From contig NC_014934.1 in assembly GCF_000186265.1 (NCBI RefSeq), positions 186,001-250,000 of the forward strand: a DNA stretch of 64,000 nt, read 5' to 3'. Position numbers and translations under genes: made by a program. The notes beneath the pieces are model-generated. The model was not told the DNA's origin, did not search any database, and saw only the letters and a program-made list of their open reading frames with translations. Source of the stretch: Cellulophaga algicola DSM 14237. GTDB taxonomy: Bacteria > Bacteroidota > Bacteroidia > Flavobacteriales > Flavobacteriaceae. Below, one piece after another: positions 54,138 through 63,253 of this stretch (position 1 is the stretch's first letter; the number at the start of each line of letters is the position of its first letter).

Positions 54138-56932
54138 ACGAATCAACAACCAGAAAAAAACTAATAGATGTTCATCTAAAAGAAGCAGGATGGGATGTGA
54201 ATGACCTATCTCAAGTAGTTGAAGAATATACTGTTAATTTAAATTCTGAAAACCAAGCAAAAGAGCCGACTGCAAAATATCTCAATAATCAATTTTCTGA
54301 CTATGTTTTACTAGGTAAAAACGGAAAACCTCTAGCTGTTGTTGAAGCTAAGAAAAGTTCTAAAGATGCAAATACAGGTCGTGAACAAGCAAAACAATAT
54401 TGTTATAATATTCAAAAGCAAACAAAAGACATTTTACCCTTTTGTTTTTATACCAATGGTCACGACATATTCTTTTGGGATTTAGAAAATGCTCCTCCAA
54501 GAAAAGTAGTTGGTTATCCTACAAGAGAAGATTTAGAACGTTATCAATATATTAGGGAAGCTAAAAAACCACTTACAAGCGAACTCATAAATACCAAAGT
54601 TGCTGGTAGAGATTACCAAATAAGAGCTATTCGTTCTGTAATGGATGGTCTCGAACAAAAAAGACGTACGTTTTTAATAGTAATGGCAACTGGTACAGGT
54701 AAAACAAGAACGACCATTGCTTTAGTTGAAGCTCTTATGCGAGCTGGCTGGGCAGAAAAAGCATTGTTTCTAGTAGATAGGATTGCATTAAGAGACCAAG
54801 CATTAGAAGCTTTTAAAGAACATTTACCCAACGAACCTAGATGGCCAAAACAAGGTGAAAAAAGTATTGCAAAAGATAGAAGAATTTATATTTCTACCTA
54901 TCCAACAATGCTCAATATAGTTCGTGAAGAAAAAGAATCATTATCTCCTCATTTCTTTGATTTAATTGTAGTAGATGAAAGCCACAGAAGCATTTATAAT
55001 ACCTATAAAGAAGTATTAGATTATTTCAACACCATTACTATTGGCTTAACAGCTACACCAACAGATGTAATTGACCACAACACCTTTAAAATATTTAATT
55101 GTGAAGATGGTTTACCGTCTTTTGCTTATACCTATGAGGAAGCTGTAAATAATATCCCTCCGTATTTGTGCAATTTTCAGGTAATGAAAATTAAAACCAA
55201 ATTTCAAACGGATGGAATTAGCAAAAGAACAGTTTCCTTAGAAGACCAAAAGAAATTAATTCTTGAAGGAAAGGAGATTGCCGAAATCAATTTTGAAGGT
55301 GTAGAATTAGAAAAGAAGGTCATAAACAAAGGAACAAATACACTTATTGTAAAGGAATTTATGGAGGAATCCATAAAAGACATCAATGGTGTATTGCCAG
55401 GGAAAACAATATTTTTCTGTGCCAATATTGCTCACGCAAGACGTATTGAAGAAATATTTGACCAACTCTATCCACAATACAATGGCGAATTAGCCAAAGT
55501 AATGGTTTCTGAAGATTCTAGAGTTCACGGAAAAGGTGGTTTACTAGACCAGTTTAAAAACAAAGATTTTCCAAGAGTTGCTATTAGTGTGGATATGTTA
55601 GATACTGGTATTGATATTCGAGAATTAGTAAACTTAGTTTTTGCAAAGCCAGTCTACTCCTATACTAAATTTTGGCAAATGATAGGTAGAGGAACTCGTT
55701 TGCTAGAACCTACACAAATGAAATCTTGGTGTACGGAAAAAGACGTTTTCTTAATTTTAGATTGTTGGGATAATTTTGAATATTTTAAACTAAAACCGAA
55801 AGGAAAAGAACTAAAACAAGCCATACCTATTCCTGTTAAACTATTCGGTTTACGATTAGAAAAACTAGAGTTTGCACTTGAAGCTAGTATTCAAAATACG
55901 ATTGAGGAAGAATGCGAAAGGCTACAAAAACAAATCATACTTCTACCTGCAAACTCAATAGTCATAAAAGAGAATAGTAAAGCGATTGCAAAAGTTAACA
56001 ACCCTGATTTTTGGGAAAATATAAATTCTGAAAAAATAGACTTCTTAAAATCTGAAATACTTCCTCTAATGCGAACTATTTCTGGTGTAGACTATAAAGC
56101 TATGCGTTTTGAGAAAGATATTTTAGAGGTTTCTTTAGCTAAAATGCAAAATGAAGCCGAAAAGTACGATATGCTTAAAGATGCTTTAATAGAACGTATT
56201 TCTGATTTACCTCTATCATTAAACATAGTCGCCAAACAGCAAGAACTTATAAAAGATGCTCAACGAAATCATTTTTGGAACAACATAAAAGAAGATAATT
56301 TCAATAATTTAATTGACAAACTTTCTCCATTAGCTAGATATATAGATTCAAGAGATGCAAATTTGGGACCTTCCAAATTCAATTTTGAAGATGAATTAGC
56401 AACTAAGGAAATGGTTGAATTTGGACCAGAAAATGAAGCAGTAAGTATTACTCGTTATAGGGAAATGGTCGAAGAAAAAATTAAGGAATTAATGGCATCC
56501 AATCCTATTCTTCAAAAAATATTGGATGGAAACTTAATTACGGAAGAAGAAGTTGAAGAATTAGCCAATGAATTGCACGAAGAAAACCCTCATATTACTA
56601 TTGGTCTTTTGCGTAGAGTTTACCAAAATAAGAAAGCCAAGTTTTTACAATTTATCAAACACATTTTAGGCCTTGAAGTATTAGAAACTTTTACGGATAG
56701 TGTTGCCAATGCTTTTGATGATTTTATTACCGAACATAATGATTTATCGAGCAGACAACTTCAATTTTTAGATATCTTAAAAAAATACATTCTAGAAAAA
56801 GGAAATCTAGAAAAGAAAAATCTAATAGAATCACCATTTACAATGATACACCCAGAAGGAATAAGAGGTGTGTTTTCGCCCAAAGAAATTAACGAAATAC
56901 TACAATTAACAGCAAAAATATTAGCAGCATAA
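54134..56932 (+). CDS. hsdR: Type I restriction enzyme R subunit
   Basis: 932 residues, EcoEI-like length. N-terminal PD-(D/E)XK nuclease (VVEAKKSSKDANTGREQAKQY near residue 70), then the SF2 motor: Walker A MATGTGKTRTTIAL (about 183), DESH box VVDESHRSIY (about 281), SAT-like GLTATP, and motif VI WQMIGRGTRLL (about 515). A helical C-terminal part (about 560-930) binds HsdM. It translocates and cuts DNA lacking the methylation mark. Its stop codon shares a base with the hsdM ATG. Confidence 0.95.
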   Translation: MNESTTRKKLIDVHLKEAGWDVNDLSQVVEEYTVNLNSENQAKEPTAKYLNNQFSDYVLLGKNGKPLAVVEAKKSSKDANTGREQAKQYCYNIQKQTKDILPFCFYTNGHDIFFWDLENAPPRKVVGYPTREDLERYQYIREAKKPLTSELINTKVAGRDYQIRAIRSVMDGLEQKRRTFLIVMATGTGKTRTTIALVEALMRAGWAEKALFLVDRIALRDQALEAFKEHLPNEPRWPKQGEKSIAKDRRIYISTYPTMLNIVREEKESLSPHFFDLIVVDESHRSIYNTYKEVLDYFNTITIGLTATPTDVIDHNTFKIFNCEDGLPSFAYTYEEAVNNIPPYLCNFQVMKIKTKFQTDGISKRTVSLEDQKKLILEGKEIAEINFEGVELEKKVINKGTNTLIVKEFMEESIKDINGVLPGKTIFFCANIAHARRIEEIFDQLYPQYNGELAKVMVSEDSRVHGKGGLLDQFKNKDFPRVAISVDMLDTGIDIRELVNLVFAKPVYSYTKFWQMIGRGTRLLEPTQMKSWCTEKDVFLILDCWDNFEYFKLKPKGKELKQAIPIPVKLFGLRLEKLEFALEASIQNTIEEECERLQKQIILLPANSIVIKENSKAIAKVNNPDFWENINSEKIDFLKSEILPLMRTISGVDYKAMRFEKDILEVSLAKMQNEAEKYDMLKDALIERISDLPLSLNIVAKQQELIKDAQRNHFWNNIKEDNFNNLIDKLSPLARYIDSRDANLGPSKFNFEDELATKEMVEFGPENEAVSITRYREMVEEKIKELMASNPILQKILDGNLITEEEVEELANELHEENPHITIGLLRRVYQNKKAKFLQFIKHILGLEVLETFTDSVANAFDDFITEHNDLSSRQLQFLDILKKYILEKGNLEKKNLIESPFTMIHPEGIRGVFSPKEINEILQLTAKILAA

Positions 56933-58590
56933 TGTTACAAAACAACTCAAAATTAAAAGCATTAATCGTCAGTCTTTGGAATACGTTCTGGAGTGGCGGT
57001 ATTGCCAATCCTCTTACTGCGATTGAACAAATTACGTATTTGTTATTTGTGAAAAGATTAGACGAACTAGAAAGTAAAAGAGAACGTGATGCTGAATTCA
57101 CAAGTGAAGCGTATGAATCTAAATTTGATGGTGAATACACACCTTGGATAGACGAAAGTTTGTATCGCCCAAAACCTGAAGTTACTGAAACAGAAAAAGC
57201 AAGATTGTACAATAAACGAGAAAAAGCCTTAACGCCTAGACCTAAAAAAGAATTAAAATGGAGTTTCTTTAAAGCTATGCCAGCGGATGATATGCTAGTC
57301 CATTTTAGGAATAATGTATTTCCACATATCAAAGATTTGAATGATGAAACGTCTTCTTTTACCAAGTATATGAAGAATGCGGTTTTTATTATTGAAAAGC
57401 CTTCTTTATTGGTAGAAGCTATAAAAAAAGTAGACGAAATATTTTTAGAAATAGCAGAGGACGCAAAAGACGGCAAACAATCTTTTCAAGACATACAAGG
57501 TGATGTGTATGAGATGTTGCTAAAAGAAATAGCTACAGCAGGTAAAAACGGACAGTTTAGAACACCTAGACACTTAATAAAACTATTAGCAGAACTAACT
57601 GAACCAAAATTGGGACATAAAATAGCTGACCCTGCTTGTGGAACTGGTGGTTTTTTATTAGGAGCTTACCAATATATTTTAAGTGATTTGGTACGACAAA
57701 AAGAACCTGATTTATTAGTAGCAGATGAAGATGGTTTTGAACGTGCTTCTATCTCTTCTGTTTTAGATAAGAAAAACAAACAAATATTAAACGATAGCTT
57801 TTATGGGTTTGACATAGATACCACAATGGTGCGTTTGGGTTTAATGAACCTAATGATGCACGGTATTGATAATCCGCATATTGAATATAAAGACTCATTA
57901 AGTAAAAACTACAATGAAACAGGCGATTACGATATCGTTTTGGCTAACCCACCTTTTACGGGTAAGCTAGACAAAGGAGATGTAAACCCAGATTTAGGAA
58001 TAGACACAGGTTCTACCGAACTCTTATTTTTGGCTCGTATTTCTAAAATGTTGCGTGCTGGTGGTAAAGCTGCCGTAATTATACCAGAAGGTGTTTTGTT
58101 TGGAGGCTCTAAAGCACAAAAAGCAACCAGAGAAATATTATTGAAAGACAACCAATTAGAAGCGGTTATTTCATTACCAGCTGGTGCTTTTAAACCGTAT
58201 ACAGGTGTAAAAACCGCTATTTTAGTATTTACCAAGGTAGAAGAAGACAGCAAAACTTGGCATACGGACAAAGTTTGGTTTTATGCCTTAGAAAATGATG
58301 GCTATAGCTTAGACGATAACCGTAGAAAACTAGAAGAAAACCCATTACCTGTAGTAAAGAGCGAATATACTGCTAGAAAAACGTCAGAATATCCAGACCG
58401 TAAAAATCACTTTTTTGTACCATTAGCCGAAATACAAGAAAACGACTTAGACCTTAGTTATAACAGATACAAAGAATACGAGTATACAGAACAAACCTAT
58501 GAACCACCCAAAGAAATTTTAGCCAAATTAATGGAAATGGAAAAAGGCATTTTAGCAGATATGCAAGAACTAAATGACTTGATAGGATGA
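56932..58590 (+). CDS. hsdM: Type I restriction-modification methyltransferase subunit
   Basis: 552 residues. N-terminal HsdM domain (LVSLWNTFWSGGIANPLTAIEQ), then an N6-adenine methyltransferase with motif I ADPACGTGGFLLG (about 232) and motif IV LANPPFTGKLD (about 339), preceded by FRTPRHLIKLLAEL. It methylates adenine at the site chosen by HsdS. Overlaps hsdR (TAATG) and hsdS (ATGA). Confidence 0.96.
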   Translation: MLQNNSKLKALIVSLWNTFWSGGIANPLTAIEQITYLLFVKRLDELESKRERDAEFTSEAYESKFDGEYTPWIDESLYRPKPEVTETEKARLYNKREKALTPRPKKELKWSFFKAMPADDMLVHFRNNVFPHIKDLNDETSSFTKYMKNAVFIIEKPSLLVEAIKKVDEIFLEIAEDAKDGKQSFQDIQGDVYEMLLKEIATAGKNGQFRTPRHLIKLLAELTEPKLGHKIADPACGTGGFLLGAYQYILSDLVRQKEPDLLVADEDGFERASISSVLDKKNKQILNDSFYGFDIDTTMVRLGLMNLMMHGIDNPHIEYKDSLSKNYNETGDYDIVLANPPFTGKLDKGDVNPDLGIDTGSTELLFLARISKMLRAGGKAAVIIPEGVLFGGSKAQKATREILLKDNQLEAVISLPAGAFKPYTGVKTAILVFTKVEEDSKTWHTDKVWFYALENDGYSLDDNRRKLEENPLPVVKSEYTARKTSEYPDRKNHFFVPLAEIQENDLDLSYNRYKEYEYTEQTYEPPKEILAKLMEMEKGILADMQELNDLIG

Positions 58591-60110
58591 TAACAGAAAA
58601 ATTTAACGACCTATTTCGTTTTGCTAAAAAATCTAAATTAAAAGCAAGTGATGGAAGTACAAAAGGTGAATATCCTTTTTTAACTTCTAGCCAAAAAATA
58701 ACTAAAAGAACTGATAGTCCTCAGTTTTTTGAAGAATGTCTTGTTTTTGGTAATGGAGGAAGTGCAAACATTCATTACCTTAATGAACCATTTGCAACAA
58801 CTTCACATTGCTATATTGCAGAAAGAAAAGATAAAAAAGTAAATATTAGATTTGTATACTACTATCTATCTGGTAACCTACATATTTTAGAAAGGGGTTT
58901 TAAAGGTGCTGGATTAAAAAATATTTCTTCAAAATACATTGCAACCCTTGATATTCCTATTCTACCAATAGAAAACCAAAACAAAATAGTAGCACTACTA
59001 GACAAAGCAAGTGCTTTGGTGCAAAAAAGAGAAAAAAGCATTGCACAATTAGATGAGTTGTTAAGAGCTCAGTTTTTGGATATGTTTGGAGATCCTGTAA
59101 TGGCTAACAAACACGATTCTGTTGAACTAAAATTCTATTTAAAGAAAATTCAGATTGGTCCTTTCGGCTCTCAATTACACAGAAAAGACTATATCAAAGG
59201 AGGAATTCCATTAGTAAACCCTGTAAATATAATTGACAATAAAATTTTTCCTGATAATGAAATAACGTTAACTGAAGAAAAATATAATTCATTACCTAAT
59301 TATCACTTAACCGAAGGTGATATTATAATGGCTCGAAGAGGAGAAATGGGAAGGTGTGGCTTAATTACTGAAATCGAGAATAATTGGTTTTGTGGGACTG
59401 GTAGTTTATATCTGAGGCCTAAAAATATTGAACATTCAGTTTTTCTTCTTCTTGCTTTGACGGAGTTTAATACAATTGAGTATTTAAACAGAAATGCAAA
59501 AGGAGTAACAATGAAAAACTTGAATAAAACCATCATTTCAAATATTCCTATAATTAAGTGTGAAGACCATCTTATTCTTGAATTTAATTCTATTTATTAC
59601 AGCATACAAGCCCAAAAAGAAACCTTAATTCAATCCAGAACGGAGTTAGAAGACTTGCTCAATAGTTTGCTACAAGAAGCTTTTAAAGGGAAAATAGAAG
59701 TTTCAAAAGAAGAAGTAAAAAAAAAAGACTCGATTATGTCTGAAATAAAAAAGAAAGAAGGTGAAAAAGTAGATATAACCAACCTTGATTTGGCTACGTT
59801 TTTAGGTATTCCAGATGAAATTACCTCTACACGAGAAAAATGGATGTTTGATTTAATTAGTCTGGATGAGTTTTACCAATTTTTACTAAAAGATACATTC
59901 AAAAAAGAAGAAGCTTTTACTTTAGGTAATATTGAAGAAAAACTACATAGTTTCTTTTATCACAGTGGTGATATGGACTTCCCTAATGCAAACTGGCAAC
60001 AAATGATTTTCAAATTTTTAGAAGCGAAACCTCCATTATTAGAACAAATATTTGATAAAGAAACTGCAATCGTAAAATTAAAACTAACAGATGAAACTTT
60101 TAAGGCTTAA
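58587..60110 (+). CDS. hsdS: Type I specificity subunit with extra C-terminal domain
   Basis: 507 residues. Two target-recognition domains (about 1-125 and 175-330), each followed by a coiled-coil spacer (PILPIENQNKIVALLDKASALVQKRE; IQAQKETLIQSRTELEDLLNSLLQEAF). HsdS usually ends near the second coil; here about 125 further residues follow (IMSEIKKKEGEKVDITNLDLATFLGI, EFYQFLLKDTFKKEEAFTL, EKLHSFFYHSGDMDFPNANWQQ). This extension is not part of a standard HsdS and could contact the ATPase encoded next, whose start overlaps hsdS by 20 bp. Confidence 0.9.
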   Translation: MITEKFNDLFRFAKKSKLKASDGSTKGEYPFLTSSQKITKRTDSPQFFEECLVFGNGGSANIHYLNEPFATTSHCYIAERKDKKVNIRFVYYYLSGNLHILERGFKGAGLKNISSKYIATLDIPILPIENQNKIVALLDKASALVQKREKSIAQLDELLRAQFLDMFGDPVMANKHDSVELKFYLKKIQIGPFGSQLHRKDYIKGGIPLVNPVNIIDNKIFPDNEITLTEEKYNSLPNYHLTEGDIIMARRGEMGRCGLITEIENNWFCGTGSLYLRPKNIEHSVFLLLALTEFNTIEYLNRNAKGVTMKNLNKTIISNIPIIKCEDHLILEFNSIYYSIQAQKETLIQSRTELEDLLNSLLQEAFKGKIEVSKEEVKKKDSIMSEIKKKEGEKVDITNLDLATFLGIPDEITSTREKWMFDLISLDEFYQFLLKDTFKKEEAFTLGNIEEKLHSFFYHSGDMDFPNANWQQMIFKFLEAKPPLLEQIFDKETAIVKLKLTDETFKA

Positions 60111-61830
60111 AATAAACCAAGAAAATGGTTTTAGGTCTTTACAAAAAGATTTTGAACTGTTTTTTCTAGATAAAGATGACTGGAGTGAAGCAACGGCTTT
60201 TAATCCGTATGTGTTTGCAGGTAAAAACGGTAGCGGTAAATCTAATGTTTTAGAAGCCTTATCAGAGATATTTTATCATTTAGACTGTATTTATTTAAGT
60301 AATAAACCAAGTTATTTTGATGAAGAAGTAATTAATAATATAGCAACTTTTGACTCTACACTTTCAAGGGTTAATGAGTACGAATTGGAGTATCTTACAT
60401 TTATTAATAACAAAGATTTTTCCGAAATAAGTAACGAAACAGCATTAAACACAAAAGCACATATTGTTATTACAAAGCAAGAAGGTAAACGTCCAATTAT
60501 AGATTGGGTAAATAAAAAAGATTTTGGGTTAGATTCAGACCTTTCTAGTTATCAAATTAAATACCTTTTGCCACAATATGTTGTTGGTTATGCTTCTGGA
60601 GAAAACGAAACTTTAAGTCTTCCGTTTTTTAAAAGTAGGTTTATTCAATATGACGCTTATTACAATAATCTAATTACCGAAACTACAACAGACCCAAGTC
60701 CTGAAAGTTCTTTAATATATGTAGATAAATCTTATAGTCAGTTTATCCTGTTGACTAATATGCTAATGCATACAAATAGTAATTTGGATAAGGACATATT
60801 ATCTCCTTTTAAAGAATATGTAGGTATTGAGAAAATAGATTCTTTTCGGTTAATCATTAAAACAGATATTCTTAAAGAATTTGAAGACAAGAAATATCCA
60901 TTATTAAAAAACTTAGATTTTGATACCAAAAAAGAACTTAAAAATACAAGTTCATACATTGAGAAATTAAAAAAATGTGCTACAACTTGGTACGAAGAAG
61001 AAAACTATAACTTTTTTGAAAACGAATCTAGCGATAGTAGTTTTCTAATATTAGATTACAAAGTAAATGAAGCTACAATAGAAGCTTTTCAATTGCATTT
61101 TGAAAATAACCCTTTAAAACTTTTTGAATTATTTCAACTGCTTTTAATTTTAGAAATACATTCAGTAAATGAAGAAAGCAAGAATAACACCTATGCTACA
61201 GAAAACATTTTCTTAAGTGAATCAATAAACTTTAGACCCATTGAGTCTCGAAGAGTCTTGAATATCAAGAATTTTGAAATCAAGAAAAAAGGCTTAGAAA
61301 AGAATATTTATACCAAAGCATTGTCAGATGGTGAGCATCAATTTTTACATTCTTTAGGGTTATGCTTACTTTTTAAAGATACTCGTAGCTTGTTTTTATT
61401 AGATGAACCAGAAACACATTTTAATCCAAGTTGGAAAGCAAAGTTTTTATCAAGTTTGCGTTTTTGTTTCGAGCAAGAAGAAGAAAACAAGAATGAGACT
61501 ATGCGAGAAATGTTGATTACAACACATTCTCCATATTTACTTTCAGATAGCGACTCTAAATACGTTCAAGTATTCAAAAAAGGAGAAAAACCAGTTAATC
61601 CAGACTTTCAAACTTTTGGTACTTCTATAAATTCCATTGGAATTAAAGTATTTAATATGCCCAATACGGTTGGTAAAGTTGCTCAAAAAAGAATACAGGA
61701 GTTGAGAGAAGAGTTTGAACAGCTAGAAAGTGAAAATTATGATGCTTTTATATCAAAAGTAAAAACTGAAATAGGCGAATCCGTAGAACGTCTTTTGTTG
61801 TTAAATGAAGTTTATAAAAAAATGAAATAA
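60091..61830 (+). CDS. RM-associated AAA ATPase
   Basis: 579 residues of the OLD/RecF-like ABC ATPase type. Walker A GKNGSGKSN (residues 44-52), a long helical insert, signature ALSDGEHQFLHSLGL (about 405-420), Walker B LFLLDEPETHF (about 433) and a conserved His in LITTHSPYLL (about 473). It resembles the 'restriction system-associated AAA family ATPase' group and the ATPase (PtuA-like) partner of HNH nucleases in Septu-type systems. It overlaps hsdS by 20 bp and is 2 bp from the HNH gene. Confidence 0.85.
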   Translation: MKLLRLKINQENGFRSLQKDFELFFLDKDDWSEATAFNPYVFAGKNGSGKSNVLEALSEIFYHLDCIYLSNKPSYFDEEVINNIATFDSTLSRVNEYELEYLTFINNKDFSEISNETALNTKAHIVITKQEGKRPIIDWVNKKDFGLDSDLSSYQIKYLLPQYVVGYASGENETLSLPFFKSRFIQYDAYYNNLITETTTDPSPESSLIYVDKSYSQFILLTNMLMHTNSNLDKDILSPFKEYVGIEKIDSFRLIIKTDILKEFEDKKYPLLKNLDFDTKKELKNTSSYIEKLKKCATTWYEEENYNFFENESSDSSFLILDYKVNEATIEAFQLHFENNPLKLFELFQLLLILEIHSVNEESKNNTYATENIFLSESINFRPIESRRVLNIKNFEIKKKGLEKNIYTKALSDGEHQFLHSLGLCLLFKDTRSLFLLDEPETHFNPSWKAKFLSSLRFCFEQEEENKNETMREMLITTHSPYLLSDSDSKYVQVFKKGEKPVNPDFQTFGTSINSIGIKVFNMPNTVGKVAQKRIQELREEFEQLESENYDAFISKVKTEIGESVERLLLLNEVYKKMK

Positions 61831-61832
61831 AC

Positions 61833-62948
61833 TTGTTATTTAACTACACATACATATCGCACGAAGTAGAAAAACTTCAAGAATACTTAGATTTTTTATT
61901 TGAAGATGTTTGGCTTCCTGCTGAAGGTAATTTTGATGCAGAAAAGTTAAAAGGCAATAAACAGCTATATGATTTTTATGTAAACAACCATTATGTGGAT
62001 TATGATGTGTCTAACGACATAAACAATGATGAAGGTGTAGCTGCTAATTTTTTTAATAGTTCAATAGAGAAGATATTTAAAGCGTTTGCAGCCATAAATG
62101 ATGATGATTTCAAACTAGAACTAATAGATTATTATTCTAACAACAATAATATTGAAGAAATATGCTCTAATCCAAAACTTCCTATTCTTACTTATAAAGA
62201 TTTAGAAACTATACAAAAAAACCTAGGCAAAGAGTTAAAGGCATTTTACGAGAGATTATATGGGAATAAATCTCCTTTTAATTTAAAAGATTTTGGGTCG
62301 TTAAAAACCAAATCTCTTCCTGCTCATTACCAAGCATTTTTTACTCAGAATAATGAAGGAAAGTGCCCCTTTTGTGGAATCAAAGATTTAAAAGGAATTC
62401 ACCACACCAAAAAAGAAGCATACGACCATTACATTCCTAAAGGGAAGTTTCCGTTCAGTAGTATAAATTTCAAAAATTTAGCACCAATGTGCAATGACTG
62501 TAACTCTAGTTATAAAAGCACAAAATTAGTTGTTGGTAAAATGGCTAATAGAAATAAAGCTTTTTATCCTTATGCAACTTCTCAACCTGATATAAAAGAC
62601 TTTGAAATTAGTATAAAATTAAAGACTTCAGATATATTAAAGATTAAACCAAAAGATGTTGAATTAGAAATTAAATTAACTGATTTTGATGAAGAAATAG
62701 GAGCTTGGAAACGTGTTTTCGGTATAGATGAACGTTATAAGGCACTTATAGCTAGTAAAAATGTAGGGATTGATTGGTTTCAAATGGTAAATGAAGGTTA
62801 TAAGAATGCAATCGCAATGGGACAAACTTTAACAAAAAAAGAATTTTTAGATATGAAGTTATTTGAAGCAAAATATAATCTTAAAGCTGAAAATGGATTT
62901 CTAAAAAGTGTGTTTTTAGAAGAATGTGAATCTATGGGATTGTTTTGA
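61833..62948 (+). CDS. HNH-type nuclease partner of the ATPase
   Basis: 371 residues. Start is a TTG at 61833, two bases after the ATPase stop; no ATG is available near the N-terminus. The HNH domain is at about 178-235: CPFCGIKDL, YDHYIPKGKFPFSSINFKNL and APMCNDCNSSYKS (two CxxC zinc pairs and the catalytic DHYIP). The N-terminal 170 residues are helical. ATPase plus HNH nuclease is the Septu-like arrangement; here it is attached to a type I RM operon and inside the same cassette. Confidence 0.82.
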   Translation: MLFNYTYISHEVEKLQEYLDFLFEDVWLPAEGNFDAEKLKGNKQLYDFYVNNHYVDYDVSNDINNDEGVAANFFNSSIEKIFKAFAAINDDDFKLELIDYYSNNNNIEEICSNPKLPILTYKDLETIQKNLGKELKAFYERLYGNKSPFNLKDFGSLKTKSLPAHYQAFFTQNNEGKCPFCGIKDLKGIHHTKKEAYDHYIPKGKFPFSSINFKNLAPMCNDCNSSYKSTKLVVGKMANRNKAFYPYATSQPDIKDFEISIKLKTSDILKIKPKDVELEIKLTDFDEEIGAWKRVFGIDERYKALIASKNVGIDWFQMVNEGYKNAIAMGQTLTKKEFLDMKLFEAKYNLKAENGFLKSVFLEECESMGLF

Positions 62949-62971
62949 AATGATTAAGCCAACGCAAGTTC

Positions 62972-63017
62972 AAGCACATTTAAAGTTTGCTCGTGCCTCA
63001 CAAATTTAAAAGAGCTT
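62972..63017 (+). repeat. CACATTT/AAAAGAG hairpin, copy F (end of cassette 13)
   Basis: AAGCACATTTAAAGTTTG and CAAATTTAAAAGAGCTT, 23 bp after the HNH stop codon, with the CTCGTGCCTCA loop seen in copy E. GCCAACGC at 62958 and 63023. Confidence 0.72.
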
Positions 63018-63060
63018 TCACGCCAACGCTAGCAAGTTTGCGGATAAAAAAAAGCCAGAC

Positions 63061-63253
63061 ACCTAACAATGTATAAAAAACATAGGGCGTTTGTGCTAAA
63101 TCGAAAGTTCTGTGTATATTAATGAAGTCCGCCAAATATAAAATTTGGCATTTAAGAAAAAAATAAAAGCAAAATATTTATATTTAGCTAAGTAATAAAC
63201 TGAAACGATAGTGCTTATTTATTGCCCTACGTTTCTTATACTAAACGTTAGCA
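63061..63253 (+). repeat. attC-like site 14 (ends cassette 13)
   Basis: Opens ACCTAAC, closes ACG^TTAGC. Left arm AATGTATAAAAAACATAGGGCG against right GCCCTACGTTTCTTATACTAAACG (arms given in two pieces of under 20 bases each are GTATAAAAAACATAGGGC and GTATAAGAAACGTAGGGC). R'' CACCTAA matches TTAGGTG at 53742, 9.3 kb upstream. Inner hairpin GCCAAATAT / ATTTGGC. Confidence 0.85.

Larger units (their letters stand above)
53742..63247 (+). mobile_element. Cassette 13: 9.5-kb unit with a type I RM operon and ATPase/HNH pair
   Basis: Starts TTAGGTGCAAGC and its closing site opens with CACCTAAC, so the full 9,506 bp form one cassette. No internal attC-like arm was found. Six plus-strand genes, overlapping or nearly so, form one operon: XRE-type regulator, hsdR, hsdM, hsdS, AAA ATPase, HNH protein. 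The CACATTT/AAAAGAG hairpins E and F stand at its two ends. Confidence 0.8.

Noticed and set aside
54134..60110. Type I RM genes interrupted or phase-variable hsdS
   Set aside because: All three frames are intact and only one hsdS is present, with no inverted partial hsdS copy nearby.
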